From contig NC_051075.1 of the NCBI RefSeq assembly GCF_004664715.2, positions 39,153,458 through 39,217,457 of the forward strand: DNA of 64,000 nucleotides, read 5' to 3'. Below, in pieces: positions 1 to 11,154 of the stretch. The stretch is from Peromyscus leucopus (taxonomy: Eukaryota > Chordata > Mammalia > Rodentia > Cricetidae). A program made the translations under genes and the position numbers. Within the stretch, counting starts at the first letter, position 1, and every line of letters starts with the position of its first letter. A model generated the notes under the pieces. That model did not search any database and was not told where the DNA came from. It worked only from the letters and a program-made list of their open reading frames with translations.

Positions 1-215
1 CATGTAAAGACTCCGGTAAGCCACCAGCCATGTGGCAAGGTATAGATTTATAAAAATGGGTTAATTTAAGCTATAAGAACAGTTAGCAAGAAGCCTGCCA
101 CGGCCATACAGTTTGTAAGTAATATAAGTGTCTGAGTGATTATTTTATACGTGGATTGTGGGACTGCGGGGCTTGGGGAACCTGGAGAGAAGCCCTCCAC
201 CAACACAATGATGAA
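1..215 (+). mobile_element. LTR-like interspersed repeat, copy A (cut by window edge)
   Basis: This block shares an ordered series of short matches with 12234-12505: 'gtaagcca', 'catgtggcaa', 'tttaag', 'tagcaagaagcctgcca', 'catacagtttgtaa', then 'aatataag' and 'tctg'. Two related copies in one window show that it is a dispersed repeat. It resembles rodent LTRs with a conserved middle section, but the family name is not certain. The left end lies outside the window, so length and insertion duplication cannot be read. Confidence 0.55.
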
Positions 216-764
216 TAATAAATCACTTACTCAGTTTGCCTTGGTGGCACTGAAATTAATGATGTTGCTTTTAATGTGATGATAACAGTAGTGATACAGA
301 CATTTTAACCATAGCACAGTGAGGATCCGTTTTCCCTTTTATTTACACCAGTGCCAGGTGTAAATGCCTATCAGATAGCTCCTCGGATAGGAATACTTTT
401 GTCTTTGTTTACTTCTACAACTTTATCTAGCACAGCGTCCTCTCATTCCGATCCTTTGTTAGACGCCTCAAATTTCATTCAGTAAATGCCATACCATTTG
501 CGCTCTCTTGGTGTGTCACAATATTTATGAGTCATTATCCCAGACAAAAGGAAGGATCTTCCAAGGCCTGGGAGATGCTCCACATTACCAAAGCAGCAGA
601 GCAAACAAAAGAGAACAGCGGAATTTAATGCTGGCCCATGTTCCTTTTTTTTTCTGTATTGATTGTCAGCGTGACTTTGTGAAGCCTCTTCGTCTCCACA
701 AGCCTTCGTTTTTCATTTGCTCCTTGTTCTTTCTGTTTATCCCTTACTCACTGAGTGACTGTTT
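216..764. other. No recognised feature
   Basis: Single-copy-looking sequence of mixed composition. No repeat family, splice-framed open frame or RNA gene was recognised. Confidence 0.5.
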
Positions 765-900
765 CATTAATTCAGTAACTATGTATCGAGTTTCTGCTGC
801 TCTCCAGGCGCTGGGTTAGGCATTGGGACTACACACATGCAAAGATTGATAGAGTCCCCTTTTTGGTAGGGAGCCCTCGACAGACAGGACTACAAACTAA
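765..900 (+). repeat. Ancient L2/MIR-type 3' fragment
   Basis: The text running 'attcagtaactatgtatcg', then 'caggcgctgggttaggcat', then 'gggactacacac' follows the familiar mammalian pattern 'attcaacaaatatttattgag ... ccaggcactg ... ggatacaca'. Divergence is high, so L2 and MIR cannot be separated by eye. Confidence 0.4.
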
Positions 901-1563
901 TGAGCTAAGAAGTAAGACAACCTCAGATGAGGCTGTGTTCCCCAAAGCAAATAAAGCCAGGAATGTTCTGGAGGGGGCAGCTGAGTGGTCAGCAAAGGCA
1001 TGAAAGATGAGGACAGCCAGTGCAGATGTTCAAGGTGGGACCAACCTGGAATGACCCGTGAGCACAAAGGCCAGTGGACCGAAGCAGAGGGCCCACGGGA
1101 GAAGGGCTGCGGTGGATGGTGGAGGGGTGATCTAACTGCATGGAAACACAAAAAATAAACGTTTTCCTCAGTAGTAAAGATCCAGGAGTTTGAGGCTGGT
1201 ATCCTGCTGTGGATTGTCATACATTTGGAATAATGTTTTAGGGCGTTTGCGGTCACATAATCCGATTGTAAAGGAATTTTATCAGTAACACTTCAAAATT
1301 ATTTTAATATTAATAAAAGCAAAGGGGACTTAACATTACCCATAACTGTCAACATTTTACCAGAATGCTGCCTCCCTTTACTGCTGTTTTGATATCACAA
1401 TACTGAGTGATGATTTCAATAGTAGATGATAAGCAGACACTGACTCATGACGTGCATAGTGCTCTTTCAGTACCAGGCTCTTTGTGCATCCTAGTTAAAA
1501 GGGATACAAACAGACAAACAAACAAACCTTCACACCTTTATGGAGTACTTACGGAAACATGTA
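901..1563. other. No recognised feature
   Basis: A short GC-richer part (about 930-1140) grades into AT-rich sequence. No family was recognised and there is no convincing open frame. Confidence 0.45.
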
Positions 1564-1950
1564 TACACCCACATATTTGCCACACACACACATACGTACA
1601 CACACAGAGCACATGCACACACACACCATAGCACACATACCACACACATATACACCACACCACACCATGCGCACACCACAAACCACCTCTTCCATTCTCC
1701 CATACACCGTGCGTGTCAAGCACACACCACATACCCCTCAACATACCACACACATCCCATACCACAGGCTCTCACCTCCACATCTTTATACACACATGCC
1801 ACACACACACACACCAAACACCCCCTTATACACACATACCACATCCACACCACACCCACACACCTCTTCACATACACATACCACCACACATGCCACGCAC
1901 ATCACACATACACCCTTACCACCCCAGCATCACACACACCACCCACACTC
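1564..1950. repeat. Imperfect CA-rich microsatellite/minisatellite
   Basis: Nearly 390 bp of A/C-rich sequence built from 'cacac', 'catac' and 'cacacc' steps with frequent interruptions. It is open in several frames on both strands only because stop codons are rare in (CA)n; these frames are not genes. The irregular interruptions suggest an old, slowly mutating array. Confidence 0.9.
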
Positions 1951-3789
1951 CGGAGCCCCGAGTTGGTCTTGAAGCGATGGCCCTGCCTGAGCCTCCCCAG
2001 CAGTGAGCTTACGGAAACGCATTACTGTGTTCAGCACATCGAGAATTCTTTTTTTTTTCTCTCTCTTTTTTTTTCTTCTTAATTTAATAGTTTAACCATA
2101 ATGCAAACAAGCATAAGTAGACTCTGTGTTGAATCCCATAAAATGAGAAGGTGAAGATTATATAGAAGAGAAGCATGCGAGACCACAGCCTGGACAACCT
2201 TGCGGAGGGCGTGGGGGCAGGTGGCGGTGCTGGAGCACACGGGACACTTGGCAGAGATTAGCAGCATCGGGGACGTCAGAGGTGGGTGGGGGCCGCCGAG
2301 TTTCTGACAGCTTGTGTGTGGTGAGATGGAACCCAGGCTCTGCCCATGCCTCCCCGCCCCCCCCCCCCCACTCCCTATAACCCCACAGTGAACATTCCGG
2401 GTGTCACCTGATCCCATGTGGGACTTCGGGCAAGCCACTGCTGAACCTGGAGTGAGTCACACAGTCACACAGACAACAGAGCAACAAAAGTGTGGGAACA
2501 GAGCTCGGGGCACAGAGGTGGGCATGGGGACAGGGGATAGCCTCAGAACCTGCTTGAGGGATGGCTCCTCAGGGCCATCTGTCTTTCAAACGCTTCTTGG
2601 CCACCCTCTGGCTTGGGAGTTGGAGACTTTGCTATATCAACGTCCACAAAGCTTTTGGGTCTCGGTGGGAAGCAGGTTAGAGGAGAAGCAGCCATTGAAC
2701 AGAGGCAGGCTGCTGGCTCCCTCCAGATCTGTAACCAGAAGGCCTGCAGCAGGTAGACAGTTCCACGCCCCCCACCCCCGAGATCCAAAAGCCATGGTTT
2801 CTTGGTCCAGCGGCTGAAGGTTCTGCCCTCTCAGGGGCACTCAGGACTTTCTGGTGACCTTTGTGGCTGTCACAGATGGCGGGAGGCTGCTAGAGGCATT
2901 TAGTAGGAAAAGTCACAGATGGTATTCAGCGTCCTACAGTACCCAAGACAGCCCATGCTAGGAAGACTCATTTAACTCCAAACAAGAAGGCCAAGGTTAG
3001 TGGGCTCCTGGCTACAATCTCCTAGAGGTCATGATCACACCTGGCCACTTCCATGTCCTGACTGGTCTGGGAGATGGAGGTTATCAGTGGGTAAAAGTCA
3101 CCGTTGCTCTGCCTTCCAGGGGCACTTCCTTAGGAACTGACTGCCTCGGGTCAGAGATGCCCCATTCTTAATAGTGGGAATTAGCCCAGTCAGAACAGCC
3201 CGGGAAGGGTTGGGCTAGTCAAGGGTTAGGAGCCAGCAGTCTGCGTTAGTGATTGAATTAGATCAGGGTCTAAATGCCTCTGTCCTCATGGTGGCTTTAT
3301 CCTTGCTAGGAGATGAATTGCGTGCGAATAAATACGTATTAAAGTACTCCCAATTACTTTGGTCTAAGTATCTAATTTATGTTGTTAATCTGCTTCTGCT
3401 TCTAATGCGTTCAGTCAGCCTCTCCCCTCTCCCCATCTCTTCACAGTCACAAGGGAAACCAGCCCCCGCTGTCACACATATTGTCCCTAATGAATGATCT
3501 CCGGCATGTGGTGGACAGATTTAGTCCTTCTGTGTTGAGCCCTCTTCCGATTCTCTCACTCCACCTTGCCTTTGAGGGCCAGCTTGCCAAAAGGCATTCC
3601 TTCCCGACCCCCTGCATCTCATCCCTCTGGCCACAGCCGCGCTGCACCCTGAGGCCCCCACACCCACAGCCTCCGCAGGCTGAAACCCACTCAGTCAGCC
3701 AGCATGGCTCCCTCCAGGCGGCCACTCTGCCAAGCTCGGACTTCAGGCTCATAAATGTGGGATCTGTCAGGCTGGGAACATAAGTGCTC
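1951..3789. other. No recognised gene; short homopolymers only
   Basis: Contains T-rich tracts near 2049-2078 and a run of 13 C at 2357-2369, otherwise single-copy-looking sequence. A MIR-like scrap may lie near 2405-2440, too short to call. No coding feature was recognised. Confidence 0.45.
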
Positions 3790-4080
3790 CAGCCCGTTAT
3801 TAGCCGATAGAAAGCTTATAAAAGGGACTTTATAAACCAAGGCATGAATAAATAATTTCATGAGCAGAGCAGCAGCATGGCAGTCCTGGGTTGCAAGCTG
3901 AAAGCCTTTCTAATGTGCTGCCAGGGGATTAAATGCTATCACCCTGTTTCAGGCAGCGATTTTTATTGCATGTTTCATTCAGGATTTGGCATTGGAAAAG
4001 AAGGAATTTTGCACACATCACACTGAAATTAGAAGTCAGCGTGCTGCTATTTAAAATCTGGGTGCTATTGTCTTAAGGAC
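3790..4080. promoter_or_regulatory. Candidate conserved non-coding block
   Basis: Repeat-free AT-rich sequence just upstream of a pure TG array. It carries balanced AT-rich words such as 'ctatttaaaat' (MEF2-like) and 'gcatgaataaataatttc'. The call rests only on composition and absence of repeats; there was no alignment. It could equally be ordinary intergenic DNA. Confidence 0.2.
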
Positions 4081-4098
4081 ATTATCTTTTACTCTCTG

Positions 4099-4101
<3 letters not shown>

Positions 4102-4149
<48 letters not shown>
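4102..4149. repeat. (TG)24 microsatellite
   Basis: Forty-eight uninterrupted bases of alternating T and G. Confidence 0.97.
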
Positions 4150-4150
<1 letters not shown>

Positions 4151-4380
4151 CTACATTTTTGGAGATTTACTACCTTTCAATTCCCAATAAATCTTTCCCA
4201 TAATGCTTTCAAAATTATGTTTCAGAAATGACAAGTATGGTGGTATGTTTGCATTGTCGAGAGGGCTACATGGACAGTCATTGGACATAAAGTTGTGGCT
4301 GTAGGTGGTCACCATGGCTTAAAGCCGAGGGTCTGTGTTTCAGTTAAAAATAGTTTCAGGTATTGGTTGATAGGAGATTA

Positions 4381-4596
4381 TCCTATTAGTGTGTGTGTGT
4401 GTGTGTGTGTTAGCTTATTTATATGTGTACCACATGCCTACAGTGCCCATGGAAGCCAGAAAAGGGTGTTGGATCCTCTGGAATGGGAGTTACAGGTGGC
4501 TGTGAGCTGCCGGATGTGGTTGCTGGGAAACAAACCCAGGTCTTCTGCAAGAGCAGCAGGTGCTCTGAACCACGGAGCCAACATCTCTCTAGCCCT
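4381..4596 (-). mobile_element. B2-family SINE with (GT)n at its tail end
   Basis: On the plus strand the order is (GT)n, then 'tggaagccagaaaagggtgt', 'gagttacaggtggctgtgag', 'tgctgggaaacaaaccc', 'caagagcagcaggtgctctg' and 'gagccaacatctctctagccc'. That is the reverse complement of a B2 SINE read from tail to tRNA-derived head. The tRNA-like promoter boxes therefore sit at the right end. Confidence 0.85.
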
Positions 4597-7574
4597 ATAG
4601 GACGTTATTTTAAGTGAAGTAAGCCTGGTGCAGAACGACAAACACCATTGTCTCTCACTCATGTGGGCTACCTAAAGGCGTTACCTCATGGAAGTGGAGA
4701 ACAGGATGGGGATTTATGAGAGGTAGGGAAGATATCTGGGACAGGAGAAGGAGAGAGTTTAATTAATGGGTGCAGTGTTACAGTTATGTTAAAATGGTAT
4801 TCTGTGGGACAACAAGGTATATATAATGAAGAATCACACATCGGATATATCATAATCCTTAGAGGGTTTTTAATGTTCTTGCTATAAAGAAATTATGAAA
4901 GTTTAACATGTTACAGTTATGTAGCTTGGTCTTCTTGTGGGGCTCCTAACAGTGAGCTTGGTCTTCTTATGGGCTCCCACCTGTTACGCTAACAGGGATC
5001 CTGGGATGTATGTTCCGTGTGGAGGGGGGAGGGGGCAGGAGGGAGCAGTATGGTTTGCTATGTTCATTTCCTCCCTCTAGTAAAGGAAAGAAAATGTCAT
5101 CTTCCTAATGTCTGTCACAAGGACTCCTCTTTGCAGGATTACCTGCTCGGAAGACCATCCATCCCATAAGAATGATAAGGACAACATGGGACGTAAGGGC
5201 TGGGAGCAGGCCAGTACCAACGCTTTGTGTCAAGGAAAGCAAACCAGCTCTGCTTAACACCAAGAGGGCAATGACTCCAGATAGGACGGACAGCACAGGC
5301 AGGCACACTGGCTGGGACTGTGGAGTGGCGGACCCCAGGGACACAGGGGACTGGAGAGGCTAAGGCATACTTCACCATGCCAATTCCAGTTTTCCCATTT
5401 GCAGCTCCGAGAGCAGATTTTAAGAGTTCCTGCCAAGGATGGAGCCACACAGTGTCTAGCTTCATACATGTAGAGAAGACAGAGCCGGCCTGTCAGCAGG
5501 GGACCAGGGTAAGAGTACAGCCTTCTAGAGGTGTTATAGAAATCATCGGGGCCAGATCTAGACTATCATAGTCACAGAGTCTACAGTTCTGAGCTGTTTC
5601 TTATGGACCTCCAACAATCAGGAAAGCGTTCTGTTGACTGGGTTATATTAGCTACCCAACAGGACACCATACAGATACAGTACTTTGTAATAATTGCTGT
5701 CCACCCCCTCCCCCCGAAAAAATGGTAGTGAGACATAAGAAAAAGCAAGGAGAAAAAAATTCATGTTGCAATTAGGTAAGTGATTTAATTGTTATTTAAT
5801 TCTAAGGGATTGGTTCCATGTAGAATAAAATATTATTCCACTCTGTTTATATAAGCATCTTTCTTTGGTTATGTATTAGAATCCATGGAAAATCAGAGAA
5901 CATTTTTATGTCCCAATGACATTTTTAGGACTAAGATGTCCAGAAAGAAATTAGTCAAGTTTCTTGTTCTCCACACTTTCAGAGAACGTAGAACATTCTC
6001 ATTTAGATGACATCCCTTCTTCCCACTTCTGTTTCAAGCACACAGGCACTCCCTAGCTTACCATGGACAGTCATGTCTAGGGTAACTACCACAATGAGCA
6101 GGCCTGGGGCTTACCTCCCCAGCCCTCCTGCAGTAGATGCATGGGGCATCCACTGGACATCACTCAGTTCTCTTCAAGACTTGCCTTAGAGTTCCTGCTT
6201 CATTGTCTTCCAGAACACCACAATCAAGGGCTCAAGAGGCATCCTCCTGGCTTCCTCATAGGTAGATCTGTAGAAAGAAAAGTTCAGAATAGCCTGAGGC
6301 TGTTTTCATAATGATGTAGGTGAAATATCAGGGTATGAAATTCTACAAATGAACTCTCTTTCACTCTTTTTAGGGAATTCTTGCCTTTTGGCATGCAATG
6401 ACTGGTCTTTGTCTTTTGGTGTGAGCGATAAACAAGGTCTACAGAAGACAGTGTGTGCATGGCTATGTGTGTCTCTGTGTAGAGAAGAGCAAAGAGGTAA
6501 TGGGAACCCATGACAACTCCAGAAGTTCCTAAGCAACTAAGGGGCATATTGGAAAATAACTTTTGTACTGGGATGAGCAGTATCTGAAAGATATTTATTG
6601 TCTCATCACTCCAAAGTCTTCATTTTGGAAGGTCGAATGTCTACAAGGCAAACAGCACAGACTGTAGAATTCAATGATCACACTGTGACTCTGGACATCT
6701 GTGTTTGAAGCTAGTGGAGTTGAGAAGAGGGATTGGAGGAATTTGGGGGTGAAGGTGTGACCTGATACCAACACTGAGCCGTGGAGCGTGAGTGCCTGGG
6801 AAGCTGGAAGACAGGGCTGTCACTTGAAAGAATCTTCTGACAAGGATGGATTGTGAGTGCTATGTGAATCTCTCTCTCCTTTTCTGCCTTTAAGCCAGCA
6901 CCACTTAGGCTTCCGGGTTGCAAGCAACAGAAGCAGGCTGTTTATTTTAAATAAAGGAGAATATTCATTGTAAGAAGAGTTGGGGCTAAATTCCTAAGGC
7001 AAAGAAGGAGATGACTGGAAATGCCAGGCAACAGAAATCTCAGGATCAGGTGACAGAACTACTATACGCTAGACCTTAGAGCAGACCCACAGGCAGCTGC
7101 ACACACATCTGCCCAGATGTGATGAGTGTGCTTCCAGCCACCCTTTCCTTCCTCAGATGCTCAGAATTGAGAGTTCTGGGTGAACATGGAGCCTCGCTCA
7201 TCAGCCCTCCTTCCCAGAAGATGCACAGAGCAAGCAGCCTCCTTTGGGATCTGTGGTGTAGGAGGTAGTGGTTTCTCTTTTTTCAAGTCCATACCAAAGG
7301 AGCATGCCCTCCAGACAGGAGGTCGCAGGGTGAGCAGGATGACAGTTGAGGGCTGTCCAACTAAAAAGGAATCCAAGAGAACCACAGACCCTGTAACAGA
7401 GCTGCAAAACATGAGGATACGAACACGTGCATGCTTTTTTGTTTTTTGTTTGCCTGGTCGTGTTTCTTCCTCCTTATGCACCAAGATCTAGACTCCAATG
7501 CCACATTTCTGGGCTTTGCTGTCCAGGTGTGGTCATAGCATTGAGAGGCTGGCATGTTTGTTTATCTGCAAAAA
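4597..7574. other. About 3 kb with no recognised repeat or gene
   Basis: One of the longer repeat-free stretches of the window. It has a near-duplicated segment at 4922-4975 ('gcttggtcttctt' occurs twice, about 32 bp apart) and a GGA-rich patch at 5020-5045. Several frames of about 100 codons exist on both strands, for example around 7161-7491, but they overlap each other and show no recognisable domain. I see no promoter or exon. Confidence 0.45.
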
Positions 7575-7690
7575 CAGGGTAACGACATCTGTCTCAGAGT
7601 GTCATTGAAGGCTGAGGGGCGGTTTGTGAAGTGCCTAGCCTGTGTCTGGTGTGGAGTATTGGTAACAGCTGGGATGCCACATCTCCTGTG
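7575..7690 (+). repeat. MIR-like 3' fragment
   Basis: 'gggtaacgacatctgtctc' followed by 'gtgaagtgcctagcctgtgt' resembles the MIR tail ('gataataatacctacctc ... taaagcgcttagcacagtgcctgg'). Highly diverged. Confidence 0.4.
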
Positions 7691-7767
7691 ATGTCATTTC
7701 CCAAGGACAATGTGCCATTGTCTTTATTTTTCACTGTAGGCCCGGACTATTGCAGACTGTCCTAGGG

Positions 7768-8160
7768 GCTTTGTTGCTGTGATAAAACACCATGACCAAA
7801 AGCAACTTGGGGAGGGAAGAGTTTGTTTCAGCTTATACATCCCAATCTCGGCCCATCATGAAGGGAAGTCGAGGCAGGAACTCTAGATAGGGAACTGGAG
7901 CAGAGGCCATGGAGGAACACTGTTTACTGGCTTGCTCCCCATGACATGCTCAGCCTGACACCATCCAGAACCACCTGCCGAGGGGTAGCATTGCGCCCCC
8001 CCCACTCCTGTGCTAGGACCACCCACCCACATCAATCACCAATCAAGAAAATGCATCACAGGCCTGCCTAGAGGCCAGTTTGGTAGGGACATTTTCTCAG
8101 CTGAGGTTTCCTCTTCCAAAATGACTCTAGCTTGTGTCAAGGTGACATGAAACTAGCCAG
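7768..8160 (-). mobile_element. Rodent L1 3' end (Lx-type), antisense
   Basis: It begins 'gctttgttgctgtgataaaa' + 'caccatgaccaaaagcaac', runs through 'ccacccacatcaatcacca' and ends 'gtgtcaaggtgacatgaaac'. This is the reverse complement of the common rodent block that starts near 'tgtcaacttgacac' and ends near 'tcacagcaatagaaaccct'. I assign it to the L1 3' end by recollection of family texts. A run of C sits at about 7997-8005. Non-coding fragment. Confidence 0.75.
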
Positions 8161-8209
8161 CAGGAAGACTTTAGGAATTTTCCCACTTAGTAGTTGTGGA
8201 TCCCTCTTG

Positions 8210-8352
8210 TGTCTGTATGTACATGAGCAGATACACTTATGTGTGATGGTGTGTGTGCACATGTGTGCGTGTTCATGTGTGGGATTTTTGGCTGTTGTTC
8301 CTTCCTCAGGTGACATGTGCATTTATTTATTTATTTATTTATTTATTATTTA
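8210..8352. repeat. TG-rich tract followed by (ATTT)n
   Basis: An imperfect TG/CATG-rich stretch (8210-8280) is followed by about eight ATTT units at 8321-8352. The TG-rich part could be the residue of a B3-type SINE tail, but no SINE body is recognisable. Confidence 0.7.
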
Positions 8353-8417
8353 TAACTTAGAACCCTGACCGGCTATAAAGGGATGCTTATGATTATGCCT
8401 CTCGTAAGGAATTCCTC

Positions 8418-8475
8418 CAAGCATTCAATGAGACAATCCATGTAAAGTACTTAGCACCGTGTCTAACAACGGAAA
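8418..8475 (+). repeat. MIR 3' fragment
   Basis: 'attcaatgagacaatccatg' then 'taaagtacttagcaccgtg' closely follows the MIR consensus end 'attaaatgagttaatacatgtaaagcgcttagaacagtg'. Confidence 0.6.
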
Positions 8476-8720
8476 ACACTGAGAATATGTTAATTATTAA
8501 TAGGAACCCAAAGAGTTGAAGAATTCCCCCCTCAAATACACATATATTCAGCCTCTTCCACCGGGAGTAACACATTCCATCGGTTTACAGCAAGCTCCTT
8601 GGTTTAAATGCAGCTTATTTCTAAGCACCAAGAAACCACGCGGAGGCTGAGGGCTGGATGCTTATTAGGAATCTAATGGTTCAGTCTCTTGGTTGCATGA
8701 AGGAGGAGATGGAAGGTGCT

Positions 8721-9060
8721 CGAAGGAGAACTTGGCTCTGGGCTCGCTTCTCCATCTAGCCCGTCTCCCCTTATCGTCTTCGGAGCCACAGGCTCAGTTT
8801 CCGTTTCTCTTCAACTTCTACTAAGGGCCACAGAATTCCAACGCTGCGTGGAACCGGCTCAGCGCCCTCGGCGTTCTGCCGTTTCTCTTCCTGCTGCTGG
8901 AGCTGGAAGTGGCCTGGCTGGGAGTGCAGAAAGGCCTCAACCCCCCCACACCCCCCACACCCCCGTCTAATCGTTTGCATCTCCTGATGGCTGGCCGCCC
9001 TAAGTGGCAAATGGAATTGGCACCGGGCGGTTTGGGCTCTTTGCCTTCCTATCGCACTTT
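8721..9060. promoter_or_regulatory. CpG-island-like segment
   Basis: Hand counting 8761-9060 gives 104 C, 73 G and 17 CpG in 300 bp: about 59% GC and an observed/expected CpG ratio of about 0.67. That passes the classic small-island thresholds (over 200 bp, over 50% GC, ratio over 0.6). Two more CpGs lie at 8721-8745. The flanks are AT-rich and CpG-poor and no repeat family explains the block. A C/A-rich patch at 8941-8964 inflates GC. No TATA box, initiator or open frame makes a clear promoter call, so it could be an enhancer, an orphan island or a short promoter. Confidence 0.45.
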
Positions 9061-9753
9061 AAGTAGTTACTTAATATTCCGCCGATTATTTCTTATAGAG
9101 TCTCTTTGGCATCTCCAACCGTCATATTTTCTCATGGAATTAAATTAGTTTCAAATTATTTTCTCATGCTATGGTAGCTTGCATTTTTCTAGGCTGACTC
9201 TAGCTTACAATTTTCTGGCTTTAGATCCAATCCCTGCAGCTCTTTGTGTATCTGAGCGCAATCTTCGTCCATTTAAAACAGAACTTCTGATATCAATAAC
9301 CGAATGCTTGCTCCCCAGTCCAACTTATTAATAAGAGTTTTATTGAGACCAGAGCAAATAGAACTTCTGCCAAACATCTCTTCCCATTTGGATGCTGGGT
9401 AATTTATCAATTTCCTTTGTTTAAATACTTTAGCCCAATTTTAAATTTATGTAACGATGTTTATTTCCAAGAAAATTAAAATTAGCTTCAGATAGCATTA
9501 AATGTTTATTAATGTTCCCCTCCATATAATTTTGTATTGTTTCCTAGATGAACTATTTTTACAATGTTTTCAGGAGCAGCTATGTTATTTTTATCTGGGA
9601 CAACTTGTTAAAATAACTGCCTGATGCTGCTCTGTTACTGTTCCATGTCCTAAAAGTACTTTTCCTCCAAGCGGGTTACTGTAAACTAAGAATTGCATTT
9701 GGGGTGAAATTTGAAGGTTATACTTTTACTTTTTTATTTTTGTTTATAGTACA
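9061..9753. other. AT-rich single-copy stretch
   Basis: Repeat-free AT-rich sequence with many TAAT/ATTA words. No gene was recognised. Together with the CpG-rich block to its left it looks like possible regulatory DNA, on composition only. Confidence 0.35.
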
Positions 9754-9937
9754 TGGGACTGGGATGTAGCTCCCTTAGTAGAGTGCCTACCTCGAGTCCA
9801 TGAAGTTGGGGTTTGATCCCCAGCACTCCATAAAACTGGGCAGGGTGGTACACACCTGTGACCCCAGTAGGGGAGGAAGAAAGATCAGATGTTCAGAGTC
9901 ATTCTCAATATATAGAGTTCGAGATCAGTCTGGGTTA

Positions 9938-9940
<3 letters not shown>
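9754..9940 (+). mobile_element. B4 SINE (ID head fused to B1-like body)
   Basis: The head reads 'gggactgggatgtagctc', 'gtagagtgcctacctcgag' and 'gtttgatccccagcactcc', a tRNA-Ala-derived ID unit with recognisable A and B boxes. It continues into 'aactgggcagggtggtacac' and 'acctgtgaccccag', a 7SL/B1-like body. This head-to-body order defines B4. The tail is the (CA)n at 9941-9972. Confidence 0.85.

Positions 9941-9972
<32 letters not shown>
9941..9972. repeat. (CA)16 microsatellite at the B4 tail
   Basis: Thirty-two uninterrupted bases of alternating C and A directly after the B4 body, consistent with expansion from the SINE tail. Confidence 0.95.
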
Positions 9973-9975
<3 letters not shown>

Positions 9976-10969
9976 GTAAGTTCTACGCATTCACAGTTTT
10001 CAGTGCCAGATCTGAAGAATTAGGTTACTCTTTAGGAAATGGCGTTTGCCAAGAAACCGATCTCTCCCCAGCCGTGTCCAGCAGCTTTAGAACAGAGGTC
10101 TGAGTTTGTTCCTGTTACATTTTCTCTAGCTACAACACACTTCAGATTCGTGGTCTCCAAGATTATTTTTAAAGCAGATTTTAAAATATGGAAATTTCTT
10201 CTAAATAAGCACCGCTCACCGCTTACCTGTACTTGCCTATTTTGTGGATAGCTCCTGGGATTGCTATTTTCTGCTGTGTTTATTAAATCTAGGGCCTCCT
10301 AGGTAGCTTTTGTCAATTCCAGGCTTAATGTAATCACCAGGTACAGATTTTTCCAGCCTATTTTTGTGCTCACTGGTTCAACATTGCTTTGTACATAATT
10401 CAGGATTTTTGGTGCCGAGCGATAGGTTGTGAACAGTTGAAACTGTCCGTCCATATAAGATCCCGAGACCTACGCCGTCTCTACAGTTAGCCCCATTTTC
10501 CTCTGTCCTTTGGGGTTTTAAATCAGCATGTACTGCAATTTGCTTTCCTTGTTTTCAGCTGCATTTCTACTATTTTGTTAGGCTAGAGGTTGTTCTTCTT
10601 AGAATTTATTCAAATAGCCCATAACCACTTGGTAAATCACAGTCCTTACACACTTGGGCGCCAATGTATAGCGCTGACATTATGTCCTACGCTCTGCGCT
10701 ATTATCCCACGTGCGATGCCGTCTTTCAATTTCTTTTCAGTCCATTACTTTAAAATTCAAATGTAGATCCATGACATGTTTGTGAAGAACTCTCTCCATG
10801 GCCCTCTGAGGTGAGATGGCCACTTTCTCAGTTACAGCTCAGTGTTCAGCTACAGAATGCCTCACATCTCTCCTCTGTGAGAACATAAGGACACAGCAGG
10901 TTCATTTTCCACGTGATTCAAGGTTCTTGATTAGTCCCGTTTTAAATAAATGTGGGTTCAGTTTAATAT
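9973..10969. other. Single-copy AT-rich stretch
   Basis: No recognised repeat or gene apart from the small CpG cluster at 10659-10722. A 70-codon frame near 10039 has no recognisable domain. Confidence 0.4.
10659..10722. other. Short CpG cluster in AT-rich sequence
   Basis: Seven CpGs occur in about 64 bp, including 'gggcgccaa', 'tagcgctga', 'tacgctctgcgct' and 'cccacgtgcgatgccgtc'. The last contains a CACGTG E-box. The surroundings are nearly CpG-free. No repeat family was recognised. Confidence 0.5.
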
Positions 10970-11154
10970 CAGTTTTGATATTAAAGGTGTAGCTATTGTT
11001 CAGTTTTGATATTAAAGGTGTAGATATTGTTCAGTTTTGATATTAAAGGTGTAGTTATTGTCCAGTTTTGATATTAAAGGTGTAGTTATTGTTCAGTTTT
11101 GGTATTAAAGGTGTAGCTATTGTTCAGTTTTGATATTAAAGGTGTAGATATTGT
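10970..11154. repeat. 31-bp minisatellite, six copies
   Basis: Six consecutive units of 31 bp start at 10970, 11001, 11032, 11063, 11094 and 11125. The unit begins 'cagttttgatattaaagg' and ends 'tgtagNtattgtt', where N is C, A, T, T, C, A in order. Other differences are isolated substitutions (C for T in the third unit's last bases, G for A in unit five, the last base of unit six). There are no spacers. The preceding 'cagtttaatatcag' looks like the seed. Confidence 0.95.

Noticed and set aside
1540..2082. 180-codon His/Thr-rich frame and its overlapping partners
   Set aside because: Translation of the CA-rich microsatellite. Repeats of this kind lack stop codons in several frames.
7161..7491. 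Overlapping plus and minus frames of about 105 codons
   Set aside because: Mutual overlap on opposite strands without domains or conservation evidence is typical of chance frames.
9754..9835. tRNA-like A and B box sequence
   Set aside because: It belongs to the ID-derived head of a B4 SINE. The cloverleaf is not intact and the B1-like body follows directly.
10970..11154. Regular 31-bp direct repeats resembling a CRISPR array
   Set aside because: Units are contiguous with no spacers, and the host is a mammal. It is a minisatellite.
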